Source: Actinomycetes bacterium (GTDB taxonomy: Bacteria > Actinomycetota > Actinomycetes > Propionibacteriales > Nocardioidaceae). Taken from it: a DNA stretch of 16,679 nt. The notes beneath the pieces are model-generated. The model was not told the DNA's origin. It did no database searches and saw only the letters and a program-made list of their open reading frames with translations. The number at the start of each line of letters is the position of its first letter. Position 1 is the stretch's first letter. A program made the translations under genes and the position numbers. The stretch covers positions 1 through 16,679 of the forward strand of contig JAEZEJ010000138.1 of assembly GCA_023417775.1 (NCBI GenBank), given 5' to 3'. This document shows positions 6,956-15,415 of the stretch, in pieces.

Positions 6956-8374
6956 TCAGGCGAGCTCGCGCAGCTGGGCGCCGATCTCCGCGGCGACGGC
7001 GCGGGCGAGGGACTCGGCGTCGTCCTCCTCGTACTCGGGGATCAGCCGGTGCACGGTCCCCTCCTCGCGCAGGTCGAAGGCGCTGATCCGCTGGGCCCGG
7101 GCGAGCTCCTCGGCGTGATCGATGTCCCCATGCACGATCGCGCTCGCGCCCTCCGGGGGCAGAGGCGACAGCCAGGCGTTCTGGGCGGCGATGACCCGGG
7201 CCGCGGGGAGCAGCGCGAGGGCGCCTCCGCCGCAGCCCTGACCCAGCAGCACCGCCACCGACGGGACCCGGATGGTCGAGAGCTGGCTGATGCAGCGGGC
7301 GATCTCGCCGGCGATCGCCCCTTCCTCGGCCTGCGGCGACAGCTCGGCACCGGGGGTGTCGATGAACGAGACGAGCGGCAGACCGAGCTCATTGGCCAGC
7401 CGGATGCCCCGTCGGGCCTCGCGGAGGGCCGCCGGGCCCATCGGCTTGAGCCGGGTCTGCGTGGTGCGATCCTGGCCGACGACCACACAGGGGACGCCGT
7501 CGAGGCGGGCGAGGGCGACGATCATCGCCGAGTCCCGCTCGCCCTTCTCGGTGCCCTGCAAGCGCAGGGTCGCATCGCTGCCGTATCGCAGCACCTCGCG
7601 GACCCCGGCGCGCTGGGCGCGGCGGGTCAGCTGCACGGCGTGCCACGTGTCGTGGCGGGTGGTGGTCCGCTCGCTGCGCCGATGCCGCCTGGACGGCTCG
7701 CCCGGATCGACGAGCACCGAGAGCGCGGTGTCGACCATCGAGGGCAGCTCCTCGGGGAACACGACGGCGTCGATGATGCCCCGATGGGCCAGGTTGTCGG
7801 AGGTCTGCACACCGGGCGGGAAGGGAGCGCCGTTGAGCAGCTCGTAGACCTTCGGCCCGAGGAAGCCGACGAGTGCACCGGGCTCGGCGATGGTGATGTG
7901 GCCGAGTGACCCCCAGGAGGCGAAGACCCCGCCGGTCGTGGGGTGGCGCAGATAGACGAGATAGGGCAAGCCTGCGGCCTTGTGGTCCATCAGGGCGCGC
8001 GAGATATCGACCATGGTCACGAAGGCGGGCGTGCCCTCCTGCATCCGGGTGCCGCCCGAGGCGGTCGTCGCGAGGACCGGAAGGCCCTCCGCGGTGGCCC
8101 GGCGCACAGCCGAGACGATGCGGCCGGCGGCGGCCCGTCCGATGGAACCGGCCAGGAAGCCGAACTCGTTGACCAGGACCGCGACCGGACGGCCCTTGAC
8201 CGTCGCCCGCCCGGTGACGATCGACTCGTCCGTGCCGGCGCGTTCGGCGGCGGCCCGCAGCTCGGTCCGATAGGGCTCGTGGTGGCCGCTGATGTCGATC
8301 GGCTCGTCCCAGGACACGAAGGAGTCCTCGTCGAGCACGAGCTCGATCAGTTCACGTGCGTTGAGGCGGCCCAC
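6956..8374 (-). CDS. accD3: Fused carboxyltransferase subunit of an acyl-CoA carboxylase (AccD3-like)
   Basis: A 472-residue carboxyltransferase with a beta-like half followed by an alpha-like half in one chain; it would move a carboxyl group from biotin to acetyl-CoA or another acyl-CoA. The N-terminal half shows TASGGTRMQEGTPAFV, LRHPTTGGVFASWGSLGH and EPGALVGFLGPKVYELL. The C-terminal half shows FIDTPGAELSPQAEEGAIAG, VLLGQGCGGGALAL and LSPLPPEGASAIV. No Cys4 zinc finger, as in E. coli AccD, precedes it, and the upstream gap is only 45 bases. From memory, M. tuberculosis AccD3 (Rv0904c) has the same start (xxFVSWD) and architecture. The start is GTG 8374, directly 7 bases after a TAGAGT box. 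No biotin carboxylase or biotin carrier gene lies in the window, so it must pair with subunits encoded elsewhere. Confidence 0.88.
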   Translation of the reverse strand: MGRLNARELIELVLDEDSFVSWDEPIDISGHHEPYRTELRAAAERAGTDESIVTGRATVKGRPVAVLVNEFGFLAGSIGRAAAGRIVSAVRRATAEGLPVLATTASGGTRMQEGTPAFVTMVDISRALMDHKAAGLPYLVYLRHPTTGGVFASWGSLGHITIAEPGALVGFLGPKVYELLNGAPFPPGVQTSDNLAHRGIIDAVVFPEELPSMVDTALSVLVDPGEPSRRHRRSERTTTRHDTWHAVQLTRRAQRAGVREVLRYGSDATLRLQGTEKGERDSAMIVALARLDGVPCVVVGQDRTTQTRLKPMGPAALREARRGIRLANELGLPLVSFIDTPGAELSPQAEEGAIAGEIARCISQLSTIRVPSVAVLLGQGCGGGALALLPAARVIAAQNAWLSPLPPEGASAIVHGDIDHAEELARAQRISAFDLREEGTVHRLIPEYEEDDAESLARAVAAEIGAQLRELA

Positions 8375-8381
8375 GCCCGCG

Positions 8382-8387
8382 ACTCTA
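8382..8387 (-). promoter_or_regulatory. -10 box (TAGAGT) giving leaderless accD3-like mRNA
   Basis: Minus strand TAGAGT, 7 bases (CGCGGGC), then the GTG start at 8374. It lies in the 45-base gap after glnR, so accD3 probably has its own promoter even though glnR is upstream on the same strand. Confidence 0.5.
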
Positions 8388-8419
8388 GTGGTTCGGCCGA
8401 CCGGGTGCGCCCGAATGCC

Positions 8420-9136
8420 TCAGGCGGAGGCGTCGGCGGTGTCGCGCGACCCCTCGCGTTTGGAGGCCACGAATCGGTAACCGACATTGCGGACGGTGCC
8501 GATGAGGGTCTCGTGGTCGGCGCCGAGCTTGGCGCGCAGTCGCCGGACGTGGACGTCGACGGTGCGGGTGCCGCCGAAGTAGTCGTAGCCCCACACCTCC
8601 TGCAGGAGCTGCTGACGGGTGAAGACCCGACCCGGATGCTGGGCCAGGAACTTCAGCAGCTCGAACTCCTTGAAGGTCAGGTCCAGGGAGCGGTTCTCGA
8701 GCTTGGCCGTGTAGGTGACGTCATCGACGACGAGGCCCCCGGAGCTGATGATGTGCGCATCATCGTCCGTGGCGGTCTTGGCCTGCTGGAGGCGTCCGAT
8801 GCCCAGGCGCAACCGGGCTTCGAGCTCGGCGGGGCCGGCAGTCGTCAAGATGACATCGTCCATCCCCCAGTCGGCAGCCGCGACGGCGAGCCCGCCCTCG
8901 GTGAGGATGAGGAGCAGCGGGCAGTCCAGGCCGGTGGTGCGCAGCACCCGGGTGAGGGAGCGGACCTGGGCGAGGTCGAGGCGACCGTCGACGAGGACGG
9001 CATCGGCCTGCGGGGCGTCGATGAGGGCACTGGCCTCGGCGGGCAGGATCTTCACGTGATGTGGCAGCAGGGCCAGCGCGGGCAGCACCTCCACCGATGA
9101 CTGTGTGCTCTTGGTGAGCAGGATCAGGTGGGACAT
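8420..9136 (-). CDS. glnR: GlnR-type orphan OmpR-family transcriptional regulator
   Basis: A 238-residue nitrogen regulator: receiver-like domain (about 1-115) plus winged-helix DNA-binding domain (about 140-230). In actinobacteria GlnR controls glutamine synthetase, ammonium uptake and other nitrogen genes. Diagnostic stretches are ALLPHHVKILPAEASALI, ADAVLVDGR (Asp50), TFKEFELLKFLAQHPGRVF and LLQEVWGYDYFGGTRTVDV, close to M. tuberculosis Rv0818 as I remember it. The acidic pair normally next to the phosphorylation site is absent (the first strand reads LILLTKSTQ) and no sensor kinase is adjacent, as known for GlnR. I chose ATG 9136 because GGGAGG lies 10 bases upstream; an in-frame ATG at 9181 would add 15 atypical residues and run through a palindrome. 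It is divergent from the thioredoxin gene. Confidence 0.92.
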   Translation of the reverse strand: MSHLILLTKSTQSSVEVLPALALLPHHVKILPAEASALIDAPQADAVLVDGRLDLAQVRSLTRVLRTTGLDCPLLLILTEGGLAVAAADWGMDDVILTTAGPAELEARLRLGIGRLQQAKTATDDDAHIISSGGLVVDDVTYTAKLENRSLDLTFKEFELLKFLAQHPGRVFTRQQLLQEVWGYDYFGGTRTVDVHVRRLRAKLGADHETLIGTVRNVGYRFVASKREGSRDTADASA

Positions 9137-9161
9137 GACGTGGAATCCTCCCGGTACACGT

Positions 9162-9191
9162 TGAGGCCATGGTGAATTCACCGTGGCCTCA
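9162..9191. promoter_or_regulatory. 30-bp near-perfect palindrome upstream of glnR (candidate operator)
   Basis: The core GGTGAATTCACC (9171-9182) is a perfect 12-bp palindrome. After one unmatched pair (T9170/G9183) the flanks TGAGGCCA (9162-9169) and TGGCCTCA (9184-9191) pair perfectly, giving 14 of 15 symmetric pairs. It lies 25 bases before the glnR ATG and just downstream of the candidate glnR -10 box. The lack of a loop favours a DNA site for a dimeric regulator over an RNA hairpin. It does not match the GlnR box as I know it. Confidence 0.6.
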
Positions 9192-9202
9192 TTGCTGAGT
9201 CG

Positions 9203-9208
9203 ATCTTA
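9203..9208 (-). promoter_or_regulatory. Possible -10 box (TAAGAT) for glnR
   Basis: On the minus strand TAAGAT would start transcription near 9197-9196, giving a leader of about 60 bases that begins with the 30-bp palindrome. No good -35 is visible. Confidence 0.35.
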
Positions 9209-9282
9209 CGTCATGATTCGCGGGGGTTTCTAGATGTAACGGGGTGAATGAGAACTGAATCACATCGGCTTCGGCGGGGTTC

Positions 9283-9288
9283 TACCCT
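9283..9288 (+). promoter_or_regulatory. -10 box (TACCCT) giving leaderless thioredoxin mRNA
   Basis: TACCCT, six bases (GATTCC), then the GTG start at 9295. There is no Shine-Dalgarno sequence before the GTG, which fits a leaderless message. The divergent glnR control region lies just upstream. Confidence 0.5.
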
Positions 9289-9294
9289 GATTCC

Positions 9295-9741
9295 GTGACT
9301 GGTTGGTGGGTGCTCGCGGCGGCCCTCGTCGCGACGGCGATGGTGGCTTTCGCCGCGCGGGCGGTCAATGGCCGGTTCCGTGGGACGGGAGGTGAGGGCG
9401 TGCCCGAGGCCGACGAGGCGACGGCCCGATTCGATGTGACGAGTCTCGGCGCGACGCCGGGCGAGCGCGCCACCCTCGTGCAGTTCTCCAGCGCTTTCTG
9501 CCAGCCCTGCCGGGCCACCCGCACTGTCCTCGCGCAGGCTGCCGATCTCGTCGAGGGGGTGGCGGTGGTGGACGTCGACGCCGAGGCGCACCTGGAACTG
9601 GTGCGGGCCTGGGGCGTGATGCGCACCCCGACGGTGTTCGTGCTGGACGCGGACGGCCGGGTGAGGAGTCGCGCCTCCGGTGTTCCCCGCCGCGATCAGG
9701 TGCTCGCCGCGGTGGCGGCCTGTCTCGACTCGTCTCATTAA
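9295..9741 (+). CDS. Membrane-anchored thioredoxin-like protein (ThiX-like)
   Basis: A 148-residue protein with one N-terminal membrane helix (about residues 5-21, VLAAALVATAMVAFAAR), a short linker, and a thioredoxin fold. The redox motif is CQPC (Cys69 and Cys72) in FSSAFCQPCRATR. The cis-proline is in RTPTVFVLDADG, and the partner strand reads VAVVDVDAEAH. Position-for-position this is a thioredoxin, but CQPC replaces the usual CGPC. The catalytic domain could face either side: the helix is signal-anchor-like and positive residues flank its C-terminal end. It is the first gene of the sulfur block, divergent from glnR, and in M. tuberculosis ThiX (Rv0816c) is likewise near CysA2 and SseC2. 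A 207-base gap with its own promoter separates it from DUF4395. Substrate unknown. Confidence 0.88.
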   Translation: MTGWWVLAAALVATAMVAFAARAVNGRFRGTGGEGVPEADEATARFDVTSLGATPGERATLVQFSSAFCQPCRATRTVLAQAADLVEGVAVVDVDAEAHLELVRAWGVMRTPTVFVLDADGRVRSRASGVPRRDQVLAAVAACLDSSH

Positions 9742-9797
9742 GTGGATACTTGTCTTGCAGTGTGAGATATCGCCTGGGTTCACGTGCCGCACCCGCC

Positions 9798-9803
9798 TAA
9801 GCT
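9798..9803 (+). promoter_or_regulatory. -10 box (TAAGCT) for the leader peptide and sulfurtransferase operon
   Basis: TAAGCT is followed by seven bases and an ATG at 9811, so transcription should start at or next to that ATG. An in-frame ATG at 9805 lies too close to the box to be transcribed from it. This splits the thioredoxin gene from the downstream sulfur genes. Confidence 0.55.
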
Positions 9804-9810
9804 GATGGAC

Positions 9811-9891
9811 ATGTTCATCACGGCACTCCTCACGCGACGCCGGGCGGTCGACAACTGCCACGTGCGTTCCGCGCTGTGTCGCCTGCGCTGA
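9811..9891 (+). CDS. Cysteine-containing leader peptide (26 residues), likely leaderless
   Basis: ATG 9811 to TGA 9889-9891 encodes MFITALLTRRRAVDNCHVRS followed by ALCRLR. It has cysteines at positions 16 and 23, an arginine-rich LTRRRAVD core and a CR-rich end. I recall very similar tiny peptides (LLTRRxHVDLxRxxSAxCR-like) before sulfur-assimilation genes of Streptomyces and other actinobacteria, usually annotated as putative leader peptides. In mycobacteria, short leaderless cysteine ORFs act as cysteine-responsive attenuators. This ORF starts where the TAAGCT box predicts the mRNA 5' end. It lies 57 bases before a DUF4395-sulfurtransferase-SseC operon, and its stop codon falls inside a hairpin. 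The likely role is to sense Cys-tRNA supply by ribosome stalling. The ORF is too short to be proved by composition alone. Confidence 0.7.
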   Translation: MFITALLTRRRAVDNCHVRSALCRLR

Positions 9892-9929
9892 CTCCTCGCC
9901 CGTAGTGTCAGCCGGCCGCCATCGCGGCC
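9887..9929 (+). promoter_or_regulatory. Candidate cysteine attenuator: two tandem hairpins after the leader ORF
   Basis: Hairpin 1 pairs GCTGAC (9887-9892, containing the leader TGA) with GTCAGC (9907-9912). Hairpin 2 pairs GGCCGC (9914-9919) with GCGGCC (9924-9929) around CATC and is followed by CCCTTCT. A ribosome stalled at the Cys23 codon (9877-9879), or paused at the stop, would cover the 5' arm of hairpin 1. The Shine-Dalgarno GGAG (9936-9939) of the next gene is 6 bases past hairpin 2, so either termination or ribosome access could be the output. Confidence 0.5.
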
Positions 9930-9948
9930 CCTTCTGGAGAACATCCTC

Positions 9949-10386
9949 ATGTCTCGACCTGTCCAGGTGGACCCCCGTGGTCCCCGCGTCGTCGCCGCGC
10001 TCACCGCCGGCGTCCTCGCCATCGCTCTCGTGCTGCCCTCGCCGGCACGCGAGATCGTGCTGGGTGTCCAGGGCCTCGTCTTCGCCATCGGCGCGTTCGT
10101 GTCGGTCACCGCGACGCCCTATGCCCAGGTCTTCGCCCGCGTGGTGCGCCCGCGCCTCGCGGCTCCGACCGAGTGGGAGGACGCGCGCCCGCCGCAGTTC
10201 GCCCAGCTCGTCGGCTTCATCTTCGTCGCCATCGCCCTGACCGGTTTCCTCACCGGTCTCACGGTGCTCGGCTTCGTCGCCACCGCCGCGGCCCTCGTCG
10301 CGGCACTGTTGAACGCAGCCACGGGCCTGTGCCTGGGCTGCGAGCTGTACCTGATCACCCGCCGACTGGCCACCTCCCTGGCCTGA
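9949..10386 (+). CDS. DUF4395 family membrane protein
   Basis: A 145-residue membrane protein with about four hydrophobic segments (near residues 14-30, 35-53, 84-98 and 100-120). It ends with the conserved cysteine motif GLCLGCELYL, two cysteines three residues apart close to the membrane. DUF4395 proteins are common in actinobacteria next to thioredoxin and rhodanese genes, so a role in thiol redox or transport of a sulfur compound is plausible but untested. It has a good Shine-Dalgarno GGAG 9 bases before ATG 9949. The sulfurtransferase follows after 22 bases. The leader peptide and hairpins just upstream suggest that expression responds to cysteine supply. Confidence 0.85.
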   Translation: MSRPVQVDPRGPRVVAALTAGVLAIALVLPSPAREIVLGVQGLVFAIGAFVSVTATPYAQVFARVVRPRLAAPTEWEDARPPQFAQLVGFIFVAIALTGFLTGLTVLGFVATAAALVAALLNAATGLCLGCELYLITRRLATSLA

Positions 10387-10408
10387 GTCACCACCGAAAG
10401 GAATGAGT

Positions 10409-11257
<849 letters not shown>

Positions 11258-11258
11258 G

Positions 11259-11555
11259 ATGTGCGGAGCGATCAAGGGCGGCCCGAGCCTCGAGGGCGTC
11301 GATGTCGCCAACCAGGCCGTGATCCAGGGCATCGTCACGCGCGGTGACGAGCCGGTCGGCAATGCCTACGTGCGGCTGCTCGACGCGGGCGGCGAGTTCA
11401 CCGCAGAGGTGCCGACCTCGGCCACCGGCCAGTTCCGGTTCTTCGCCGCCCCGGGCTCGTGGACGCTGCGCACCCTCGCGCCGCGTGCCGATGTCGTGGA
11501 GCGTCAGGTCGTCGCCCAGAAGGGATCGGTCGCCGAGGTGGCCGTCACCGTCTGA
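11259..11555 (+). CDS. sseC: SseC-like small protein, DUF1416
   Basis: A 98-residue protein matching the SseC/DUF1416 family in length and sequence. It starts MCGAIKGG, then shows VIQGIVTRGDEPVGNAYVRL, EFTAEVPTSATGQFRFFAAP and GSWTLRTLAP. The fold is predicted to be a carboxypeptidase-regulatory-like beta sandwich. Its biochemical job is unknown; in actinobacteria it is almost always paired with the CysA2-type sulfurtransferase, so it probably serves as partner or sulfur acceptor. The conserved Cys2 could carry persulfide, which is inference. The ATG lies 1 base after the sulfurtransferase stop (TGAG ATG), so the two are co-translated. A strong terminator follows 13 bases downstream and ends the operon. 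Confidence 0.9.
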   Translation: MCGAIKGGPSLEGVDVANQAVIQGIVTRGDEPVGNAYVRLLDAGGEFTAEVPTSATGQFRFFAAPGSWTLRTLAPRADVVERQVVAQKGSVAEVAVTV

Positions 11556-11568
11556 CCCGACCCGTCGA

Positions 11569-11605
11569 ACGCAGGGGACCCGCCGATCCGGTGGGTCCCC
11601 TGCGT
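11569..11605 (+). terminator. Strong terminator closing the sulfur operon
   Basis: ACGCAGGGGACCC (11569-11581) and GGGTCCCCTGCGT (11593-11605) form a perfect 13-bp stem. Inside it, G11582-T11592 wobble plus CCG/CGG extend the helix to 17 pairs with a 3-base loop (ATC). It is followed by CGTCTCGTCG, not a real T tract. It sits between converging genes (sseC and dtd) and may act in both directions. Confidence 0.75.
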
Positions 11606-11657
11606 CGTCTCGTCGCGTGGTGGCGGCAGGTGGTCGACGTGATGGGGGCTGGTTCGC

Positions 11658-11709
11658 GTTGATGACCCACCGCTGCCGGTGGTGAGGGGTTGATGACGTA
11701 CCGCCACCG
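11658..11709. repeat. Two direct copies of a 21-base motif, 31 bases apart
   Basis: Copies at 11658-11678 and 11689-11709 share GTTGATGAC, two variable bases, ACCGC, two variable bases, CCG (17 of 21 identical). The first copy holds a small hairpin (CCACCG / CGGTGG, 11667-11682). Outer arms GGTGGCGG (about 11619-11626) and CCGCCACC (11701-11708) are also complementary. No gene is seen in 11606-11752. Confidence 0.5.
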
Positions 11710-11752
11710 CCACCGCTGGCTGGCCCCGGCCGATCTCGTGGCGTGAGGTCGC

Positions 11753-12178
11753 TCACGCCTCGAGGATCAGCGTGACCGGTCCGTCGTTGACGAGCTCCAC
11801 GGCCATGTCCGCCCCGAACACCCCGCGCCCCACCGATGCGCCGAAAGACTCCAGGGACCGGCAGAACTCCTCGTAGAGCGGCTCGGCCACCGGGCCGGGA
11901 GCCGCCGCTCCCCACGACGGCCTGCGGCCCTTGCGAGTGTCCGCGTAGAGCGTGAACTGGCTGACCACGAGCACCGGAGCGCCGAGATCGGAGGCCGACT
12001 TCTCATCGGCGAGGATTCGCAGCGTCCAGAGCTTCGCGGCGAGGGTCGCCGCCTGCTGCGCGGTGTCGTCATGGGTCACGCCGAGCAGCACCAGCAGCCC
12101 GGGTCCGTCGATCCGCGAGACCACCTCGTCATCGACCGTGACCGACGCTCGTGTGACCCGCTGCACGACTGCTCGCAT
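11753..12178 (-). CDS. dtd: D-aminoacyl-tRNA deacylase
   Basis: Removes D-amino acids (and glycine mischarged on tRNA-Ala) from tRNA. At 141 residues it has normal length. It begins MRAVVQRVTRASVTVDDE and carries the active-site motif SQFTLYADTRKGRRPSW (Ser73-Gln74-Phe75-Thr76). Near the end it has NDGPVTLIL, whose Gly-cisPro pair excludes L-amino acids. I chose ATG 12178 because a TACGCT -10 box lies 7 bases upstream and the family starts MRAVVQRV; the in-frame GTG at 12196 would add six residues and overlap the -10. The gene is divergent from the nitrobindin-like gene, with 52 bases between starts, and converges on the sulfur operon. Confidence 0.95.
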   Translation of the reverse strand: MRAVVQRVTRASVTVDDEVVSRIDGPGLLVLLGVTHDDTAQQAATLAAKLWTLRILADEKSASDLGAPVLVVSQFTLYADTRKGRRPSWGAAAPGPVAEPLYEEFCRSLESFGASVGRGVFGADMAVELVNDGPVTLILEA

Positions 12179-12185
12179 GCGCGCC

Positions 12186-12191
12186 AGCGTA
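12186..12191 (-). promoter_or_regulatory. -10 box (TACGCT) giving leaderless dtd
   Basis: Minus strand TACGCT, seven bases (GGCGCGC), then ATG 12178. It lies back to back with the TAGGAT box of the divergent gene; 26 bases separate the two hexamers, so the two -35 regions must overlap. Confidence 0.55.
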
Positions 12192-12217
12192 CGCACCGGT
12201 CGTCAGGGCGGCGACGA

Positions 12218-12223
12218 TAGGAT
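12218..12223 (+). promoter_or_regulatory. -10 box (TAGGAT) giving leaderless nitrobindin-like gene
   Basis: TAGGAT, seven bases (GGTCGTT), then ATG 12231, with no Shine-Dalgarno sequence in between. It is one of the best -10 matches in the window. Confidence 0.6.
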
Positions 12224-12230
12224 GGTCGTT

Positions 12231-12725
12231 ATGGCCTTCGAGATCCCACCCGATCTGCACCCGGACGTCATGCCCCTCGCCTGGCTCCTCGGGCACTGGC
12301 ATGGCAACGGTCGCGGCGACTATCCGACGATCGAGGAGTTCGGCTTCGAGCAGGACATCGCGTTCACCCACGACACCCGGCCGTTCCTGCACTACTTCAG
12401 CCAGACCTGGATCACCGACGAGGACGGCGAACGGGTCCGTCCCGGCGCTCTGGAGACCGGCTTCCTGCGCGCCGCGGGCGAGGGCAAGGTCGAGATGGTG
12501 CTCGCACATCCCACCGGATACGCCGAGATCTGGTACGGCGAGATCGATGGCGCGCGCCTCACCCTCGCCACCGATGTCATCGCCCGTACCGAGACGGCCA
12601 AGGAGTACACCGCGGGTCAGCGGATGTACGGCCTCGTCGAGGGCAGCCTGATGTACGCCTATGACATGGCCGCCGAGGGACAGCCGCTGCAGTCGCATCT
12701 GTGGGGGAAGCTCGCCCGTGTCTGA
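12231..12725 (+). CDS. Nitrobindin-like heme-binding beta-barrel protein (Rv0813c type)
   Basis: A 164-residue FABP-like (DUF1794, THAP4-type) beta-barrel. The N-terminal hallmark is LLGHWHGNGRGDYPTIEEF (residues 19-37), and the C-terminus ends HLWGKLARV, with His156 where the proximal heme ligand of nitrobindins lies. Nitrobindins bind ferric heme, react with NO and isomerise peroxynitrite; this activity is known for the family and inferred here. ATG 12231 is favoured because a TAGGAT box sits 7 bases upstream, and the frame further upstream lies within dtd on the other strand. The last 8 bases overlap ygfZ (GTG 12718), implying coupled translation of a heme or NO protein with an Fe-S maintenance factor. 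Confidence 0.9.
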   Translation: MAFEIPPDLHPDVMPLAWLLGHWHGNGRGDYPTIEEFGFEQDIAFTHDTRPFLHYFSQTWITDEDGERVRPGALETGFLRAAGEGKVEMVLAHPTGYAEIWYGEIDGARLTLATDVIARTETAKEYTAGQRMYGLVEGSLMYAYDMAAEGQPLQSHLWGKLARV

Positions 12726-13658
12726 GTACCGCAGTCCGCTGCTCGACCTGCCCGGCGCGGTCGAGGGCGACGCCCCCGACCGCGCCGTGGCCGCGCACTA
12801 TGGCTCGATCGTTCCCGAGCAGCGCCGGCTGATCGCCGGCGACGGCTTCGTCGACCTCTCGAACCGCGATGTCATCACCGTCGCCGGGCCCGACCGGCTG
12901 ACCTGGCTGCACTCCCTCACCACCCAGCATCTGGAGTCGCTGGCACCCGATGTCTGGACCGATGTCCTCCTGCTCACACCGCAGGGACGCATCGAGTTCG
13001 CCTTCACCGGCCTCGACGACGGCGAGGACGTCTTCCGCGCGTTCACCGAGCCGGGAGCGGGTGAGGCCCTCGTCGCCTTCCTGGACCGTATGCGCTTCAT
13101 GTCGCGGGTCGAGGTCGCCGCCGATCTCGACCACGTCGTCATCGCGACGGGAGCCGAGCTGATGCCGCGCTTCGTCCGGCGCGAGGAGCTCTCGGCGCTT
13201 CCCGAGACCCTCGGCGATCCGGCGGGCACCTGGGCCTATGAGGCCCTCCGCATCGAGCAGGGCCTCCCGCGTCTCGGGCTGGACACCGATGACCGCACGA
13301 TCCCCAATGAGATCGGGCTGCTCGGCCGCGCCGTCCACATGGACAAGGGCTGCTATCGCGGCCAGGAGACCGTGGCCCGGGTGCACAATCTCGGCCGCCC
13401 GCCGCGGCGCCTCGTCCGGCTGCTGATCGACGGCTCCGTCGATCACCTTCCCGCGCACGGATCCGACATCCTCGACGGCGACAAGGTCGTCGGACAGGTC
13501 GGTTCCAGCGCCCGCCATCATGAGCTGGGGCCCATCGCCCTGGCTGTCGTCAAACGCAATGTCGACCCCGCCGCCACGCTCGTGGCCGACGGTGTCGCCG
13601 CATCACAGGAGATCATCGTGGACCCCGACGCAGGACTGCACGTGCGAGCAGCGCGCTC

Positions 13659-13662
<4 letters not shown>
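12718..13662 (+). CDS. ygfZ: Folate-binding protein YgfZ (GcvT-like, Fe-S cluster maintenance)
   Basis: Tetrahydrofolate-binding protein that supports repair or assembly of certain Fe-S enzymes. At 314 residues it has the GcvT fold and the YgfZ signature KGCYRGQE (residues 210-217, with the reactive Cys212), followed by TVARVHNLGRPPRRLVRLL. The start region has GFVDLSNRDVITVAGPDRL and WLHSLTTQHLESL, typical of the family. The start is GTG 12718: GGGGGAAG lies 7 bases upstream, and the longer in-frame version from 12661 would read through the nitrobindin gene. It overlaps the upstream gene by 8 bases and the downstream helicase by ATGA (13659-13662), so the three form one operon. Confidence 0.93.
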
Positions 13663-15374
<1,712 letters not shown>

Positions 15375-15403
15375 AAGACGGTCCGGACTTTCGTCCTCCG
15401 CTC

Positions 15404-15409
15404 TAGACT
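15404..15409 (+). promoter_or_regulatory. -10 box (TAGACT) giving leaderless manA
   Basis: TAGACT, six bases (GATCGG), then the GTG start at 15416. It lies in the 41-base gap after deaD, so manA probably has its own promoter besides any read-through. Confidence 0.55.
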
Positions 15410-15415
15410 GATCGG

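Noticed and set aside
7943..9100. 385-codon plus-strand open frame opposite accD3 and glnR
   Set aside because: Antisense shadow of two well-supported genes; no promoter, Shine-Dalgarno or domain.
9236..9254. GTAAC followed by AGAAC as a GlnR box in the divergent region
   Set aside because: The spacing and second half do not fit the GTnAC-n6-GaAAC pattern known for GlnR.
9742..9797. GATAC / GATATC elements upstream of the leader promoter as an operator
   Set aside because: The similarity is short and the symmetry poor; I could not tell it from chance.
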